Counted from the stretch's first letter, positions 33,596-42,692 are shown. The stretch is 64,000 bases of DNA from Primorskyibacter flagellatus (GCF_014638275.1 NZ_BMFJ01000001.1:124001-188000), one strand, 5' to 3'. Notes: generated from the sequence alone by a model not told the origin. Made by a program: numbers and translations.

Positions 33596-35979
33596 ACGTC
33601 GCGATATCGGCCGACCCCGGGGCAAAGCTTCAGACAGGCGGACCGGCCGTCGCCATCTTCGCCCCGCATGGGCGGGACGCGCAGATGGCCGCACGGCTGT
33701 TTTCGGAGCAGGGCATTCCATCGTCGATCGCCGGGGACCTCGACAGTCTTCTCAGGCAGATGACAACGGATCTTGGCGCGGTCCTGCTGACCGAGGAAAC
33801 TCTGGACAGCCACAATGCCGATAGCCTGCACGAGGCACTGGCGCAGCAGCCCGCATGGTCCGACCTGCCGTTCATCGTGCTGGCCGTCGGAACGGAACGG
33901 ACCCGGTCGGACACCGCGCGCAAACGCATCGACGCGCTTGGCAACGTCGTGCTCCTGACGCGGCCCATGCATGCCGAGGAACTGCTGCGCGCGGTCAAGT
34001 CGGCGCTGAAGGCGCGGCGGCGGCAATTCGAGGCCCGCGACCGGATGGAGGAACTGCTGCTGCGCGAGAAGCAGCTGCGCGAGAGCGAGGCGAAGTTCCA
34101 CACCATCGCCAACTCTGTCGACCAGATGATCTGGTCGACCCTGCCGGACGGGTTCCACGACTATTACAACGCGCGATGGTACGAATACACCGGCGTGCCC
34201 GAAGGCTCCACGGATGGAGAGGCGTGGAACGGCATGTTCCACCCCGAGGATCAGGAGCGCGCCTGGTCGGTCTGGCGCCACTCCCTTGCCACTGGCGAAC
34301 CCTACGAGATCGAATACCGGCTGCGTCACAGGTCGGGAGAGTATCGATGGGTTCTGGGCCGGGCGAAGGCCGTGCGCGACGACGCGGGCCGGATCATCCG
34401 CTGGTACGGGTCCTGTACCGACATCCATGACGATGTGATGGCGCGGGAAGCCGCCGTCGACGACCTGACCCGGCAGCGTGACCAGGCGTGGAATCTCAGC
34501 CTCGACCTGATGGCGGTCACATCGCGGTCGGGCTCGATGGAAATTCTCAACCAATCGTGGAACAGCCTGCTTGACTGGGATGTCGATGAGCTCAGAGGCA
34601 GGCGGTTTGCCCGGCTGGTGCATCCGGAGGACCTGCCGACAGCCAAGGCGGCCTTCCGTCATGTCATGGAGGCGCCGGTCACCGAACCGGTCGAATTCCG
34701 CATCAGGCACAGTGACGGAAGCTACCGCTGGTTCGCCTGGACGGCCTCCGGTCACGAGGACCGCATCTTCGCAACCGGGCGCGACGTGACCGAACGGCGC
34801 GAAAAGGACGCCGCGCTGGCCAATGCCGAGGCCGCGCTGCGGCAGAGCCAGAAGCTCGACATGATCGGGCAGCTGACCGGCGGCGTGGCGCACGACTTCA
34901 ACAACCTGCTCGCCGCGATCCGTTCCAGCCTGGAGCTCGCCCGGCGCCGGATTCCGCCGGGTGCGGAGGTGTCGCGCTATCTCGGCAACGCCATCGCCGC
35001 CGCGGATCGTGGGGCGGGCCTGACGCAGCGGATGCTGGCCTTCGCGCGGAAACAGGAACTGCACTTCGACGCGGTCGAGATACAGCACCTGCTGCCCGAT
35101 CTCCGGGACCTGCTGCAACGCTCGCTTGGTCCGCAGATAGACATGATCTTCGACATTCCCGACGATCTGCCCAGTGTTCTGGTCGATACCAACCAACTCG
35201 AGATGGCGATCCTGAACCTTTCGGTGAACGGTCGCGATGCGATGGACGGGTCCGGGCGGCTGACGTTCTCGGCCCGGCAGGTCGCGGATTCCGGCGGCTC
35301 CGATCTCGAGGCCGGGGACTACGTGGTTCTCTCGATCGCGGATACCGGGTGCGGGATGGATGCCAACACCCTCGAGCGCGCCTTCGAGCCGTTCTTCACG
35401 ACCAAGGGCGTGGGCAAGGGAACCGGCCTCGGCCTGTCGATGGTGCATGGTCTCGCGGCGCAGTCCGGCGGCGCATTCCGGATGGAGAGCACGCTCGGCA
35501 AGGGAACGACGGCTCACCTCTACCTCCCCATCATCGAGCAGAGCGCCGACACAGCCGCGCCCGATGCCCGCAACCCGGGTCCGGCCCATGCGCGCGGCAA
35601 CGACCGGAAACTGACGATACTTACCGTCGACGACGATCTCCTCGTCTCTATGGGGACGGTCGGGATGCTGGAGGATATGGGCCATGACGTTCTGGAGGCG
35701 AGCTCCGGCGCGCAGGCGCTGGACATCTTCGCACAGCGGGACGACATCGACCTCGTTATCACCGACCAGGCCATGCCCCGGATGACGGGGGTCGAACTGG
35801 CCCGGACGCTGCGCGAGAAACGGCCCGACCTGCCGATCATTCTGGCGACCGGTTATGCTGATCTGCCGGAGGGTGCGTCCGGTGAGGTCACGGCCAAGCT
35901 GGACAAGCCGTTCTCGGAAGACGGTCTGAAATCCGTCATCCGTTCGGTCACCGAGACCCTGGCAGTCCCGGGCGCCTGA
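33592..35979 (+). CDS. PAS-containing hybrid histidine kinase with C-terminal receiver
   Basis: A 795-residue soluble hybrid kinase. Residues 1-125 look like a degenerate receiver without the phospho-acceptor Asp. A linker helix is followed by two PAS domains (around 160-285 and 300-400, each with an R-DG-YRW pattern), then HisKA with His434 in GGVAHDFNNLL. A HATPase_c follows (NLSVNGRDAM, DTGCGMD, GTGLGLSMV), and a receiver with Asp725 in VITDQAMP. The GTG start overlaps the KaiC-like gene stop by four bases. It has no transmembrane segment, so the signal is cytoplasmic or comes from the KaiC partner; the latter is inference. Confidence 0.9.
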   Translation: MNVAISADPGAKLQTGGPAVAIFAPHGRDAQMAARLFSEQGIPSSIAGDLDSLLRQMTTDLGAVLLTEETLDSHNADSLHEALAQQPAWSDLPFIVLAVGTERTRSDTARKRIDALGNVVLLTRPMHAEELLRAVKSALKARRRQFEARDRMEELLLREKQLRESEAKFHTIANSVDQMIWSTLPDGFHDYYNARWYEYTGVPEGSTDGEAWNGMFHPEDQERAWSVWRHSLATGEPYEIEYRLRHRSGEYRWVLGRAKAVRDDAGRIIRWYGSCTDIHDDVMAREAAVDDLTRQRDQAWNLSLDLMAVTSRSGSMEILNQSWNSLLDWDVDELRGRRFARLVHPEDLPTAKAAFRHVMEAPVTEPVEFRIRHSDGSYRWFAWTASGHEDRIFATGRDVTERREKDAALANAEAALRQSQKLDMIGQLTGGVAHDFNNLLAAIRSSLELARRRIPPGAEVSRYLGNAIAAADRGAGLTQRMLAFARKQELHFDAVEIQHLLPDLRDLLQRSLGPQIDMIFDIPDDLPSVLVDTNQLEMAILNLSVNGRDAMDGSGRLTFSARQVADSGGSDLEAGDYVVLSIADTGCGMDANTLERAFEPFFTTKGVGKGTGLGLSMVHGLAAQSGGAFRMESTLGKGTTAHLYLPIIEQSADTAAPDARNPGPAHARGNDRKLTILTVDDDLLVSMGTVGMLEDMGHDVLEASSGAQALDIFAQRDDIDLVITDQAMPRMTGVELARTLREKRPDLPIILATGYADLPEGASGEVTAKLDKPFSEDGLKSVIRSVTETLAVPGA

Positions 35980-36212
35980 CCACTTTCCGAAGGGTATCCA
36001 AGGCTGGTACCCTGTCTGGGCGTCCGTATCGGAGAATTGGTCCCCCGGGGGACTCGCGTGGACCGGTTCGGGGGTACCAATACCCGTGGGTGTAACAGTT
36101 GGGTCCCATGATCGGACAGCCGGCTGCGCACGACGCGTGGCGAAAAACGCCGCGGCCGGGCGGTCCGCAAGACCCGCGTCGGATGGTCTGACATCACACA
36201 TATCGTGGAAAG
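35980..36212 (+). other. Palindrome-rich non-coding segment upstream of tRNA-Gln
   Basis: No gene seen. It contains a 14-bp perfect palindrome GTCCCCCGGGGGAC (36040-36053), a hairpin GGGTA-CCAA-TACCC (36072-36085), and four GGT(A/C)CC elements starting at 36006, 36039, 36073 and 36102, spaced 33, 34 and 29 bases. Function unknown. Confidence 0.5.
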
Positions 36213-36287
36213 TGGCTGGGGTGGTAGGATTCGAACCTACGGTACACGGTACCAAAAACCGCTGCCTTACCGCTTGGCTACACCCCA
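36213..36287 (-). tRNA. trnQ: tRNA-Gln (anticodon TTG)
   Basis: The minus strand reads as a 75-base cloverleaf starting TGGGGTGTAGCCAAGCGG and ending CCCCAGCCA with encoded CCA. The acceptor stem TGGGGTG/CACCCCA region, the T-loop GGTTCGAATCC and the anticodon loop TTTTGGT are clear. The anticodon complement is at 36253-36255. It closely follows the E. coli tRNA-Gln pattern. Confidence 0.95.
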
Positions 36288-36385
36288 ACAGTGACGCGCT
36301 GATTACTCTGACCCTTACCGGGGTTCAAGCCCTTTCGCGGGAAAAATGGCCGCTTCCCCTGCGGCGGCCCAGGCGGAGGGGCGGG

Positions 36386-37717
36386 TCATTCCGTCGGGGC
36401 ATCGTGGGTGAGGAGATCTTCGCTCCGCTTGTCGCGGCGTTCTTCCTCCACGATGGCCTCCAGCGCGTGTTCGGCATGGGCCTGCACGTCCAGCGCCGGC
36501 GTGGCGACGGGGGGCACGGGGCGGGTGGCGGCTGGCGCGGGTTCGGGCGGTGTGTCCTCTGCCGATGCGAGGACGGGCAGGCCGGTCAGGCGATAGGTCG
36601 GTTCCGGCATGTCGATCCCGGCATCGGTCAGGGCGGCCATGGCGATGCGTATGGCCTCTCCGCGGGCCGCGTTGAGGGAGGTGGTGCGCTGGTCGATCCA
36701 GCCGATCAGCCGCAGCGTCACCGTGCTGTCGCCGATGCCGTCGATCCAGGCGTCGGGGGCGGGGGTCTGCAGCGTAAAGGGCAGGGCGGCCAACGTGTCC
36801 TTCGCGATCTGCACGGCGCGGGCCATGTCGGCATCCGGGGCGATGCCGATATCGAAGAGGAACCGGCGTTCGTCGTTCATGGAATAGTTCACGATCCGGC
36901 TCTTGAACACGGTCGCATTGGGGATGCGGACATGGTTGCCGTCCCAGCTGAGCAGGATCGTCGCGCGGGAGGTCAGGCGGATCACCTTGCCCTCGTCGCC
37001 GTTGATCTCGACCGCGTCGTTGGGGCGGAAGGGCTGGCGGATCGACAGCATGATGGAGGCGATGAAATTCTCGACCGTGTCGCGCACCGCGAAACCGATG
37101 GCGAGGCCGATGATCCCGGCGGCACCGAGGATGGTCGACAGCAGCGCGGTGGCGTTCAGGATGTCGAGCGCGACGACGATCCCGGCGATCACGAAGGCCA
37201 GCCGGATAATCTGGCGGTAGATGTCGGCGATGAAGGCATTCGGGGCCAGCCGGTCCCAGGGCTGGCGCATCCGGGCCAGCAGCAGGCCGAGGCCGAGTAC
37301 GATCAGGAAGGCGGCCAGCGCGATGGCGAGCAGCGGCAGCCAGGCGACGATGTCGCGCATCCGCTTCTCGAACCTCTCCAGCGCCGGGTTCAGGCGGCGG
37401 GCGACATCGGTGGTCTCGGCCACCTGGTTGCGGATGGCGACGACGCCCTCGACCCGGCCGGCAAGATCGTTCAGCGCCCCGGCCTCGGCGGCGGAGAGCG
37501 TGGTGCCGCGCAGGGTGACGATGCCGGAGGAAACCGTGACGGTGACGTCCTCGTAACCCTCCAGTTCGTGCAGGATGTTGCGGATGCGGGTGGCGATGGC
37601 GGCGTCCTGCTGTGCGCTGTCGCTCACCGTGATGGTGCCGGTCGGCTGGTCAGCGGTCTGGGACAGGGCGGGCAGGGCGGACAGACAGAGAAAGGCGGTC
37701 AGAAGGATCCGGAACAT
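36386..37717 (-). CDS. Mechanosensitive ion channel (MscS family) with N-terminal BON domain
   Basis: A 443-residue membrane protein. A signal peptide (MFRILLTAFLCLSALPALS) is followed by a BON-type domain at about 35-95 (TVTVSSGIVTLRGTTLS), then hydrophobic helices and the MscS core. The pore-helix pattern GAAGIIGLAIGFAVRDTVENF and the beta domain (DGNHVRIPNATVF) identify the family. A Pro/Ala-rich acidic tail closes the chain. It should gate under membrane tension during osmotic downshock. The periplasmic BON domain fused in front is an unusual addition. It starts at the ATG at 37717; longer frames add an implausible Arg-rich stretch. Confidence 0.88.
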   Translation of the reverse strand: MFRILLTAFLCLSALPALSQTADQPTGTITVSDSAQQDAAIATRIRNILHELEGYEDVTVTVSSGIVTLRGTTLSAAEAGALNDLAGRVEGVVAIRNQVAETTDVARRLNPALERFEKRMRDIVAWLPLLAIALAAFLIVLGLGLLLARMRQPWDRLAPNAFIADIYRQIIRLAFVIAGIVVALDILNATALLSTILGAAGIIGLAIGFAVRDTVENFIASIMLSIRQPFRPNDAVEINGDEGKVIRLTSRATILLSWDGNHVRIPNATVFKSRIVNYSMNDERRFLFDIGIAPDADMARAVQIAKDTLAALPFTLQTPAPDAWIDGIGDSTVTLRLIGWIDQRTTSLNAARGEAIRIAMAALTDAGIDMPEPTYRLTGLPVLASAEDTPPEPAPAATRPVPPVATPALDVQAHAEHALEAIVEEERRDKRSEDLLTHDAPTE

Positions 37718-37775
37718 GCGCGGCCTGAATTTGCGTCGGGACAATGCGCCGATCCTAGCGGCAGGGGCCCCGCGA

Positions 37776-38348
37776 TCAATCCCGGATTTCGGCCGCGTCC
37801 ACGCCCCAGAGCGCATCCTTCGGCGCCCAGCCCCGGTAGCCCGCGACCGACAGGCGGCACCAGTCCGGGGTGCACTGGTCCAGCCGGGCGACCACGCCCA
37901 GTTCCAGCTGCGCGTTCACCGGGCTCCGGTCGTTCGGGCGGGAGTGGAGGTCCAGCATGTCCCGCTGGACCAGAACCGTGCGCACGCCGGAGATCAGGGA
38001 ATGGTGGATCCAGCCGCCCACGCCCTCCTGGTCGACCACGCGGCGCCAGTGGCCGAATTCGGCGGTGACCTGCAGCGGCATGTTGCGGCGCATGAAGACC
38101 CAGTCGATGCGGTGCGTGACGCTCGGCCCGCGGCGGACGTTGGCCTTGGACGCCTTCATGGAGACATAACGCGGCATCGGCAGGCGCGTCACCGGGCCAA
38201 GCGCGGCGGGTTCGGGCGCGGGCTGCGCGGCGGCGGCGGGCACGATCTCTGCCGCGGGCAGAAGCGCAGCCGACTCGTCGCGGGCAAGCACAGGAACCAC
38301 CCCGGCCAGGAGTGTGAGCGCCAGCGCGCCGAACCAGATATGCCTCAT
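37776..38348 (-). CDS. Exported SH3 domain-containing protein
   Basis: A 190-residue secreted protein. After a signal peptide ending near VLAR there is an Ala/Pro-rich linker, then two bacterial SH3-like repeats: KASKANVRRGPSVTHRIDWV and LDLHSRPNDRSPVNAQLELG, the latter with CTPDWC, a possible disulfide. Such domains bind peptidoglycan or modulate envelope enzymes. It is divergent from the dehydrogenase gene. Confidence 0.85.
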   Translation of the reverse strand: MRHIWFGALALTLLAGVVPVLARDESAALLPAAEIVPAAAAQPAPEPAALGPVTRLPMPRYVSMKASKANVRRGPSVTHRIDWVFMRRNMPLQVTAEFGHWRRVVDQEGVGGWIHHSLISGVRTVLVQRDMLDLHSRPNDRSPVNAQLELGVVARLDQCTPDWCRLSVAGYRGWAPKDALWGVDAAEIRD

Positions 38349-38456
38349 GGTATGCCCCAAACTGCCCGTCTCTTGCGTGGCGGTTCTTGTGCCGCCCGTC
38401 GCTTTGGGCCACTTTGCCCCTGAACCGACCACCTGGGAAGCCGGAGGATCTTCTGA

Positions 38457-39443
38457 ATGCCAACTCAGCGTCTGAGTGTTGTCGTTACGCGACGGTTGCC
38501 CGAACGGGTCGAGGCGCGGATGGCAGAACTTTTCGACGTCACCCTCGGGCCGCGCGACCGCGCGATGACCCGCGGAGAGCTGGTGGAGGCGATGCGCACG
38601 GCCGACGTGCTGGTGCCGAACCTGCGTGACCGGATCGACAACACGCTCGTCGCCCAGGCCGGTCCGAACCTGCGGCTGATCGCGAACTACGGGGCGGGGG
38701 TGGACCATATCGACGTCGCGACCTGCCGCCAGCGGGGGATCCTCGTGTCCAACACGCCCGACGTGGTGACGGAGGATACGGCGGACATGACCATGGCGCT
38801 GATCCTCGCCGTGACCCGGCGCATCCCCGAGGGGCTGGCGCGGATGCAGAGCGCGGACTGGGAGGGGTGGAGCCCGAACGCGCTGCTCGGCGGGCGGATC
38901 GCGGGGCGGCGGCTCGGCATCCTGGGCATGGGGCGGATCGGGCAGGCAGTGGCCCGGCGGGCCAATGCCTTCGGGATGCAGGTGCACTACCACAACCGCA
39001 AGCGCCTGCGGGAGGAGACCGAGAGCGCGCTGGCGGCGACCTACTGGGACAGCATCGACCAGATGGTGTCCCGCGTCGACGTGCTGTCCATCAACTGCCC
39101 GCACACGCCCTCGACCTTCCACCTGCTGAACGCGCGACGGCTGAAGCTGATGAAACCCGAGGCGGTGATCGTCAACACCTCACGCGGGGAGGTGATCGAC
39201 GAACCCGCGCTGGCGCGGATGCTGAAGGCCGGGGAACTGGCCGGGGCGGGGCTGGATGTGTTCGATTACACGGCGGATTCGACCGACGCGCTGCGGGCGC
39301 TGGAAAACGTGGTCCTGCTGCCGCACATGGGGTCCGCCACGCGCGAGGGGCGGGCCGAGATGGGCGAGAAAGTCATCATCAATATCAAGACCTTCGCCGA
39401 CGGTCATCGACCGCCCGACCAGGTCTTTCCGGGGATGTTCTGA
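38457..39443 (+). CDS. D-2-hydroxyacid dehydrogenase (glyoxylate/hydroxypyruvate reductase-like)
   Basis: A 328-residue NAD(P)-dependent dehydrogenase. The Rossmann motif GILGMGRIGQAVA lies mid-chain. The catalytic triad is visible as Arg in NTSRGEVIDE, Glu in the following loop region, and His in LLPHMGSAT. The N-terminal substrate loop reads IANYGAGVDHIDV. It reduces glyoxylate, hydroxypyruvate or a related 2-oxo acid. A GGAGG precedes the ATG. Confidence 0.92.
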   Translation: MPTQRLSVVVTRRLPERVEARMAELFDVTLGPRDRAMTRGELVEAMRTADVLVPNLRDRIDNTLVAQAGPNLRLIANYGAGVDHIDVATCRQRGILVSNTPDVVTEDTADMTMALILAVTRRIPEGLARMQSADWEGWSPNALLGGRIAGRRLGILGMGRIGQAVARRANAFGMQVHYHNRKRLREETESALAATYWDSIDQMVSRVDVLSINCPHTPSTFHLLNARRLKLMKPEAVIVNTSRGEVIDEPALARMLKAGELAGAGLDVFDYTADSTDALRALENVVLLPHMGSATREGRAEMGEKVIINIKTFADGHRPPDQVFPGMF

Positions 39444-39564
39444 CTTTTCCCGCAATTGCGTTCGCTTTTTAACCTTTGGTTCGGACTTTGCTGCGACGCT
39501 TGCGGCAGGACCGGACCTGTCGTGACTGCCACGGCAGGCCGTCGGTCCCCGGATCGGGGGAAAG

Positions 39565-40077
39565 ATGGGCCAGTCGGACGACATCGGCAAACTTGCGGCA
39601 CCGGACAACGGGATTGACCGGGAAAACTTCCTGAATTCGATGGTCGGCGCGCTCTGCGAAACGATCGAGGACGTCGTCGGGATAGAGGAGGCGGAGGCGT
39701 TCATCGGTCTTGTCGGACGACGCATCGGCAACAGCGACGTCGCCCAGATCCTCGATCGCGACGATGCCGACCCAAGGGCGGTGGCCGAACATCTGAAGGC
39801 CTTCAAGGCGCGCATCGGCGGGGATTTCCGGGTCGAGTCGGTCGACGGGTCCCGCATCGAATTCTCCAACTGCCGCTGTCCCTTCGGCGCGCAGGCGGAA
39901 GGGCGGCCGTCGCTCTGCATGATGACCACCAACGTCTTCGGGCGTATCGCGGCGAATGCCACGGGTTATGCGCGCGTCTCCGTACGGGAATCGATTTCGC
40001 GCGGGCAGGGGCGCTGCCTGGTCTCCGTTCAACTGGCACATACGGACGACGAGGATGGTCAGGAATTCTTCGGCTGA
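39565..40077 (+). CDS. Methanogen output domain 1-type protein
   Basis: A 170-residue soluble protein. The C-terminal 90 residues fit the methanogen output domain: NCRCPFG, a Cys in SLCMMTTNVFGRIAAN, and the RGQGRCLVSVQL end. The Cys arrangement (CRC, C, C) suggests a metal or redox switch. The N-terminus is helical and acidic. Its end overlaps the following GGDEF gene by 23 bases, so it is probably the sensory partner of that cyclase. Confidence 0.75.
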   Translation: MGQSDDIGKLAAPDNGIDRENFLNSMVGALCETIEDVVGIEEAEAFIGLVGRRIGNSDVAQILDRDDADPRAVAEHLKAFKARIGGDFRVESVDGSRIEFSNCRCPFGAQAEGRPSLCMMTTNVFGRIAANATGYARVSVRESISRGQGRCLVSVQLAHTDDEDGQEFFG

Positions 40078-40999
40078 CGTCGCCGCCTTCGTGGACGGCA
40101 TCCGGGCTGTCATCAGCACGGTGTCCGGTGTGGCGATGCTTCTGGACCGCGACGGGCACGTGCTGTGCGGAAATTCGGCCTACCGGGCGCTGACAGAAGA
40201 CGGCACGCGGCTGGATCGCACGACCGACTGTTTCAGGCAGACCCTCGAAGATGCCTTCGGAACCGGCCAGCCCAGCTTTCATACGCTGGATTTCGGGTCG
40301 GGGCGTCGGATCGGTTTCGCCTGCCGCAGGATCGGCGGTGGCGAGACAGCCGGCCCATTTGTGCTGCTGCATGAATCCGGGCGGCAGAACGTGGCCCGCA
40401 AGTTCATCAATGCGAACCGCGGCATGGCCCGCAGCATCCGGGCAGAGGAACGGGCGCGGGCGGCTGAATTCCAGCTGAGGAAAGAGGCGAACCACTGGCG
40501 GTCGGTGTCGATGACCGATCAGCTGACCGGGCTGCTCAACGCCACCGGTTTCCGCGATCAGGGCGCGGCCCTGCTCAGGCGCTGCGAGGTCTGCGCCGTG
40601 ATCTACCTCGACCTCAACGGATTCAAGACGATCAACGACTCCCTTGGCCACGAAGCGGGCGACCGTCTGCTGGCCGACATAGCCACCTCGCTCAGGGAGG
40701 CGATCCGCGCCAGCGATCTGGCGGCGCGGCTTGGCGGGGACGAATTCGCGCTGATGCTGCCCGGCTGCCCCGAGGAGGAGACGGAGAAGGTGACGCAACG
40801 AATCCGCGACGCGGTGCGGCGGCGTTTCCCGCAGGACCGCGGGCCCGACCTGCCGACGCTGATCCTGCAGGTGGACAGTGCCGTTGGCTGCGCCCGCTTT
40901 CCGGAAGACGGCAGGACGCTGGATCAGCTGATCGCACTGGCGGACGGGCGCATGTATGCGGACAAGTCGGCCTCCCGCCTGCGCCGTGCGGGGGGTTAG
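40055..40999 (+). CDS. GGDEF diguanylate cyclase
   Basis: A 314-residue cytoplasmic protein. An N-terminal PAS-like sensor region (SGVAMLLDRDGHVLCGNSAY) is followed by a linker helix and a GGDEF domain in the second half. It shows DQLTGLLNATGF, the metal-binding YLDLNGFK, an intact LGGDEFALM active site and a final GRMYADK. No RxxD inhibitory site is evident five residues before GGDEF. It should make cyclic di-GMP. Its start lies within the end of the methanogen-output gene. Its end overlaps the convergent adenosyltransferase by four bases. Confidence 0.9.
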   Translation: MVRNSSADVAAFVDGIRAVISTVSGVAMLLDRDGHVLCGNSAYRALTEDGTRLDRTTDCFRQTLEDAFGTGQPSFHTLDFGSGRRIGFACRRIGGGETAGPFVLLHESGRQNVARKFINANRGMARSIRAEERARAAEFQLRKEANHWRSVSMTDQLTGLLNATGFRDQGAALLRRCEVCAVIYLDLNGFKTINDSLGHEAGDRLLADIATSLREAIRASDLAARLGGDEFALMLPGCPEEETEKVTQRIRDAVRRRFPQDRGPDLPTLILQVDSAVGCARFPEDGRTLDQLIALADGRMYADKSASRLRRAGG

Positions 41000-41568
41000 C
41001 GGCTGGCCCCCGGCACCCAGAGCACGTCGGCCTTGCCGCCGCCATTGGCGATCCGGCTCGCGACGAAGAACCAGTCCGAAAGGCGGTTCAGGTATTTGAC
41101 AGCCACCGGGTTACAGCCCTCCTCCGTCATCAGCGCGACCGACAGACGTTCGGCCCGGCGCGACACGGTACGGCACAGGTGCAGGTGCGCGGCGAGGGCA
41201 GAGCCGCCGGGAAGGACGAAGCTGCGCAGCGGCTGCAGGTCAGCGTTCATTGCGTCGATCTCCTGCTCCAGCCGGTCGACCTGGGTGGCGATGATGCGCA
41301 GCGGCGGGTATTCCGCCTGTGCATCGCCGTCCATGTCCGGACGGCAGAGATCCGCGCCAAGGTCGAAAAGGTCGTTCTGGATCCGGGCGAGGGCCGCGTC
41401 CATGTCGCCCTCCGCATGCAGACGGGCCAGGCCGATGGTGGCGTTGGTTTCGTCGACCGTCCCATAGGCATCGACCCGGAGGGAGGGTTTGGGCACGCGG
41501 CTGCCGTCGCCAAGCGCGGTTTCCCCCGCGTCGCCGGTGCGGGTGTATATCTTGGACAGGACAACCAT
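40996..41568 (-). CDS. Cob(I)alamin adenosyltransferase, PduO type
   Basis: A 190-residue enzyme transferring the adenosyl group of ATP to cob(I)alamin. The ATP-binding N-terminus YTRTGDAGETALGDGSRVPK is complete, followed by VDETNATIG, the FVLPGGS segment, RRAERLS, and the C-terminal YLNRLSDWFFVASR. A GGAGG serves the ATG. It begins two bases after the HIG1-type gene stop, so they form a pair. Confidence 0.93.
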   Translation of the reverse strand: MVVLSKIYTRTGDAGETALGDGSRVPKPSLRVDAYGTVDETNATIGLARLHAEGDMDAALARIQNDLFDLGADLCRPDMDGDAQAEYPPLRIIATQVDRLEQEIDAMNADLQPLRSFVLPGGSALAAHLHLCRTVSRRAERLSVALMTEEGCNPVAVKYLNRLSDWFFVASRIANGGGKADVLWVPGASR

Positions 41569-41570
41569 GT

Positions 41571-41768
41571 TCAGCCTCCGCGACGGATGTAGACGTAGCC
41601 CAGGATCAGCACCACGGCGACAAGCTGGGCCAGAATGCGCAGTTGCATGACCTTGTTGGCCTTTTTCCCGTCGACTCCGGCGGCGAATCCGCCGATCCCG
41701 TACAACAGGATCCCGGCGACCGCGGCAACGGCCAGGGCGACGATGATGAAGAGCGGATCGTTGAGCAT
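41571..41768 (-). CDS. Twin transmembrane protein, HIG1 domain
   Basis: A 65-residue protein with two hydrophobic helices (FIIVALAVAAVAGILLYGI and LRILAQLVAVVLILGYVYI) flanking a charged turn, VDGKKANKVMQ, which is the HIG1 domain layout. HIG1 proteins associate with respiratory complexes in alphaproteobacteria and mitochondria. It is upstream of and coupled to the adenosyltransferase gene, an arrangement common in Rhodobacterales. Confidence 0.85.
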   Translation of the reverse strand: MLNDPLFIIVALAVAAVAGILLYGIGGFAAGVDGKKANKVMQLRILAQLVAVVLILGYVYIRRGG

Positions 41769-41842
41769 GGTTCGGGCCCCCTTCCTTTGGTCTGATGTAG
41801 CGGGCTTTGGCGCAAAAGCGAACAGGCCAATTCCGCGCAGCG

Positions 41843-42673
41843 TCAGCCGAGCGACAGGACCCGGTCCAGCAGGGCGGTCGGCAACAGCCGTCGCGCGAGC
41901 ATCATCGCGGTCGTCGGGACGGTCACGCGATAGCGGGCGCGGGGGCGCGGGGATTCGAGCGCATGGATCAAAGCCCGCGTCGTCGCCTCGGGTCCCAGTT
42001 CAAAGCGGTCGCGGCCGGGAGACCGGTAGAGCCGTTTCAGCAGGGTGTCGCGATACTGGTCGGCGCGCGGAGATTTTTCCCAGTCGACATGCCGTTCGAA
42101 CAGAGGAACGGAATTGGCGCGGATGCGGCTGGTGATCGGCCCCGGTTCCAGCAGGATGACGTGAATGGGCGTGTCGCGCATTTCGATCCGCAGGGTATCG
42201 GTCAGCCCCTCCAACGCGAATTTCGACGCGACATAGGGCGCACGCCAGGGGGCGGCGACAAGGCCCAGAACGGAGGAGCAATTGACGATCCGCCCGTGCC
42301 CCTGTGACCGCATGACCGGAATCGTCAATCTGGTCATTTCGTGCGGCCCGAAGAGGTTGGTTTCGAAGACCTTCTTCAGGCCGGCGCGGGGGATGTCTTC
42401 ACACGCGCCGGGCAGGGCGATGGCGCCGTTGTTGTAAAGTGCGTCGAGCGTGCCGCCGGTTGCCTCGAGCACCGTGTCGAGTGCGGCGCGGAGGGACCTG
42501 CTGTCGGTGTAGTCCAGGTGCAGGCTCTCAAGCCCCTCCGCGCGCAGGCGGGCGACGTCCTCCGGCTTGCGGCATGTGGCGAAGACGCGCCAGCCGCGCG
42601 CCTTCAGGCCGTGCGCGGCATGGTATCCGATGCCGGAAGACGAGCCGGTGATGAGGACAGATCTGGGGGGCAT
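41843..42673 (-). CDS. SDR family NAD(P)-dependent oxidoreductase
   Basis: A 276-residue classical short-chain dehydrogenase. It carries a TGSSSGIGYHAA cofactor loop, a NNGAIALPGA segment in place of NNAG, catalytic Ser in NCSSVLGLVAAP, and the YVASK motif with Tyr and Lys. A GPI-T loop follows. Substrate unknown. The neighbouring SH3 gene ends 20 bases upstream in the same direction. Confidence 0.9.
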   Translation of the reverse strand: MPPRSVLITGSSSGIGYHAAHGLKARGWRVFATCRKPEDVARLRAEGLESLHLDYTDSRSLRAALDTVLEATGGTLDALYNNGAIALPGACEDIPRAGLKKVFETNLFGPHEMTRLTIPVMRSQGHGRIVNCSSVLGLVAAPWRAPYVASKFALEGLTDTLRIEMRDTPIHVILLEPGPITSRIRANSVPLFERHVDWEKSPRADQYRDTLLKRLYRSPGRDRFELGPEATTRALIHALESPRPRARYRVTVPTTAMMLARRLLPTALLDRVLSLG

Positions 42674-42692
42674 GCGGCCCGCTGGCCGCAGC

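Noticed and set aside
33538..36288. 916-codon minus-strand frame starting in tRNA-Gln
   Set aside because: Antisense to the hybrid kinase and reads through the tRNA; no family similarity.
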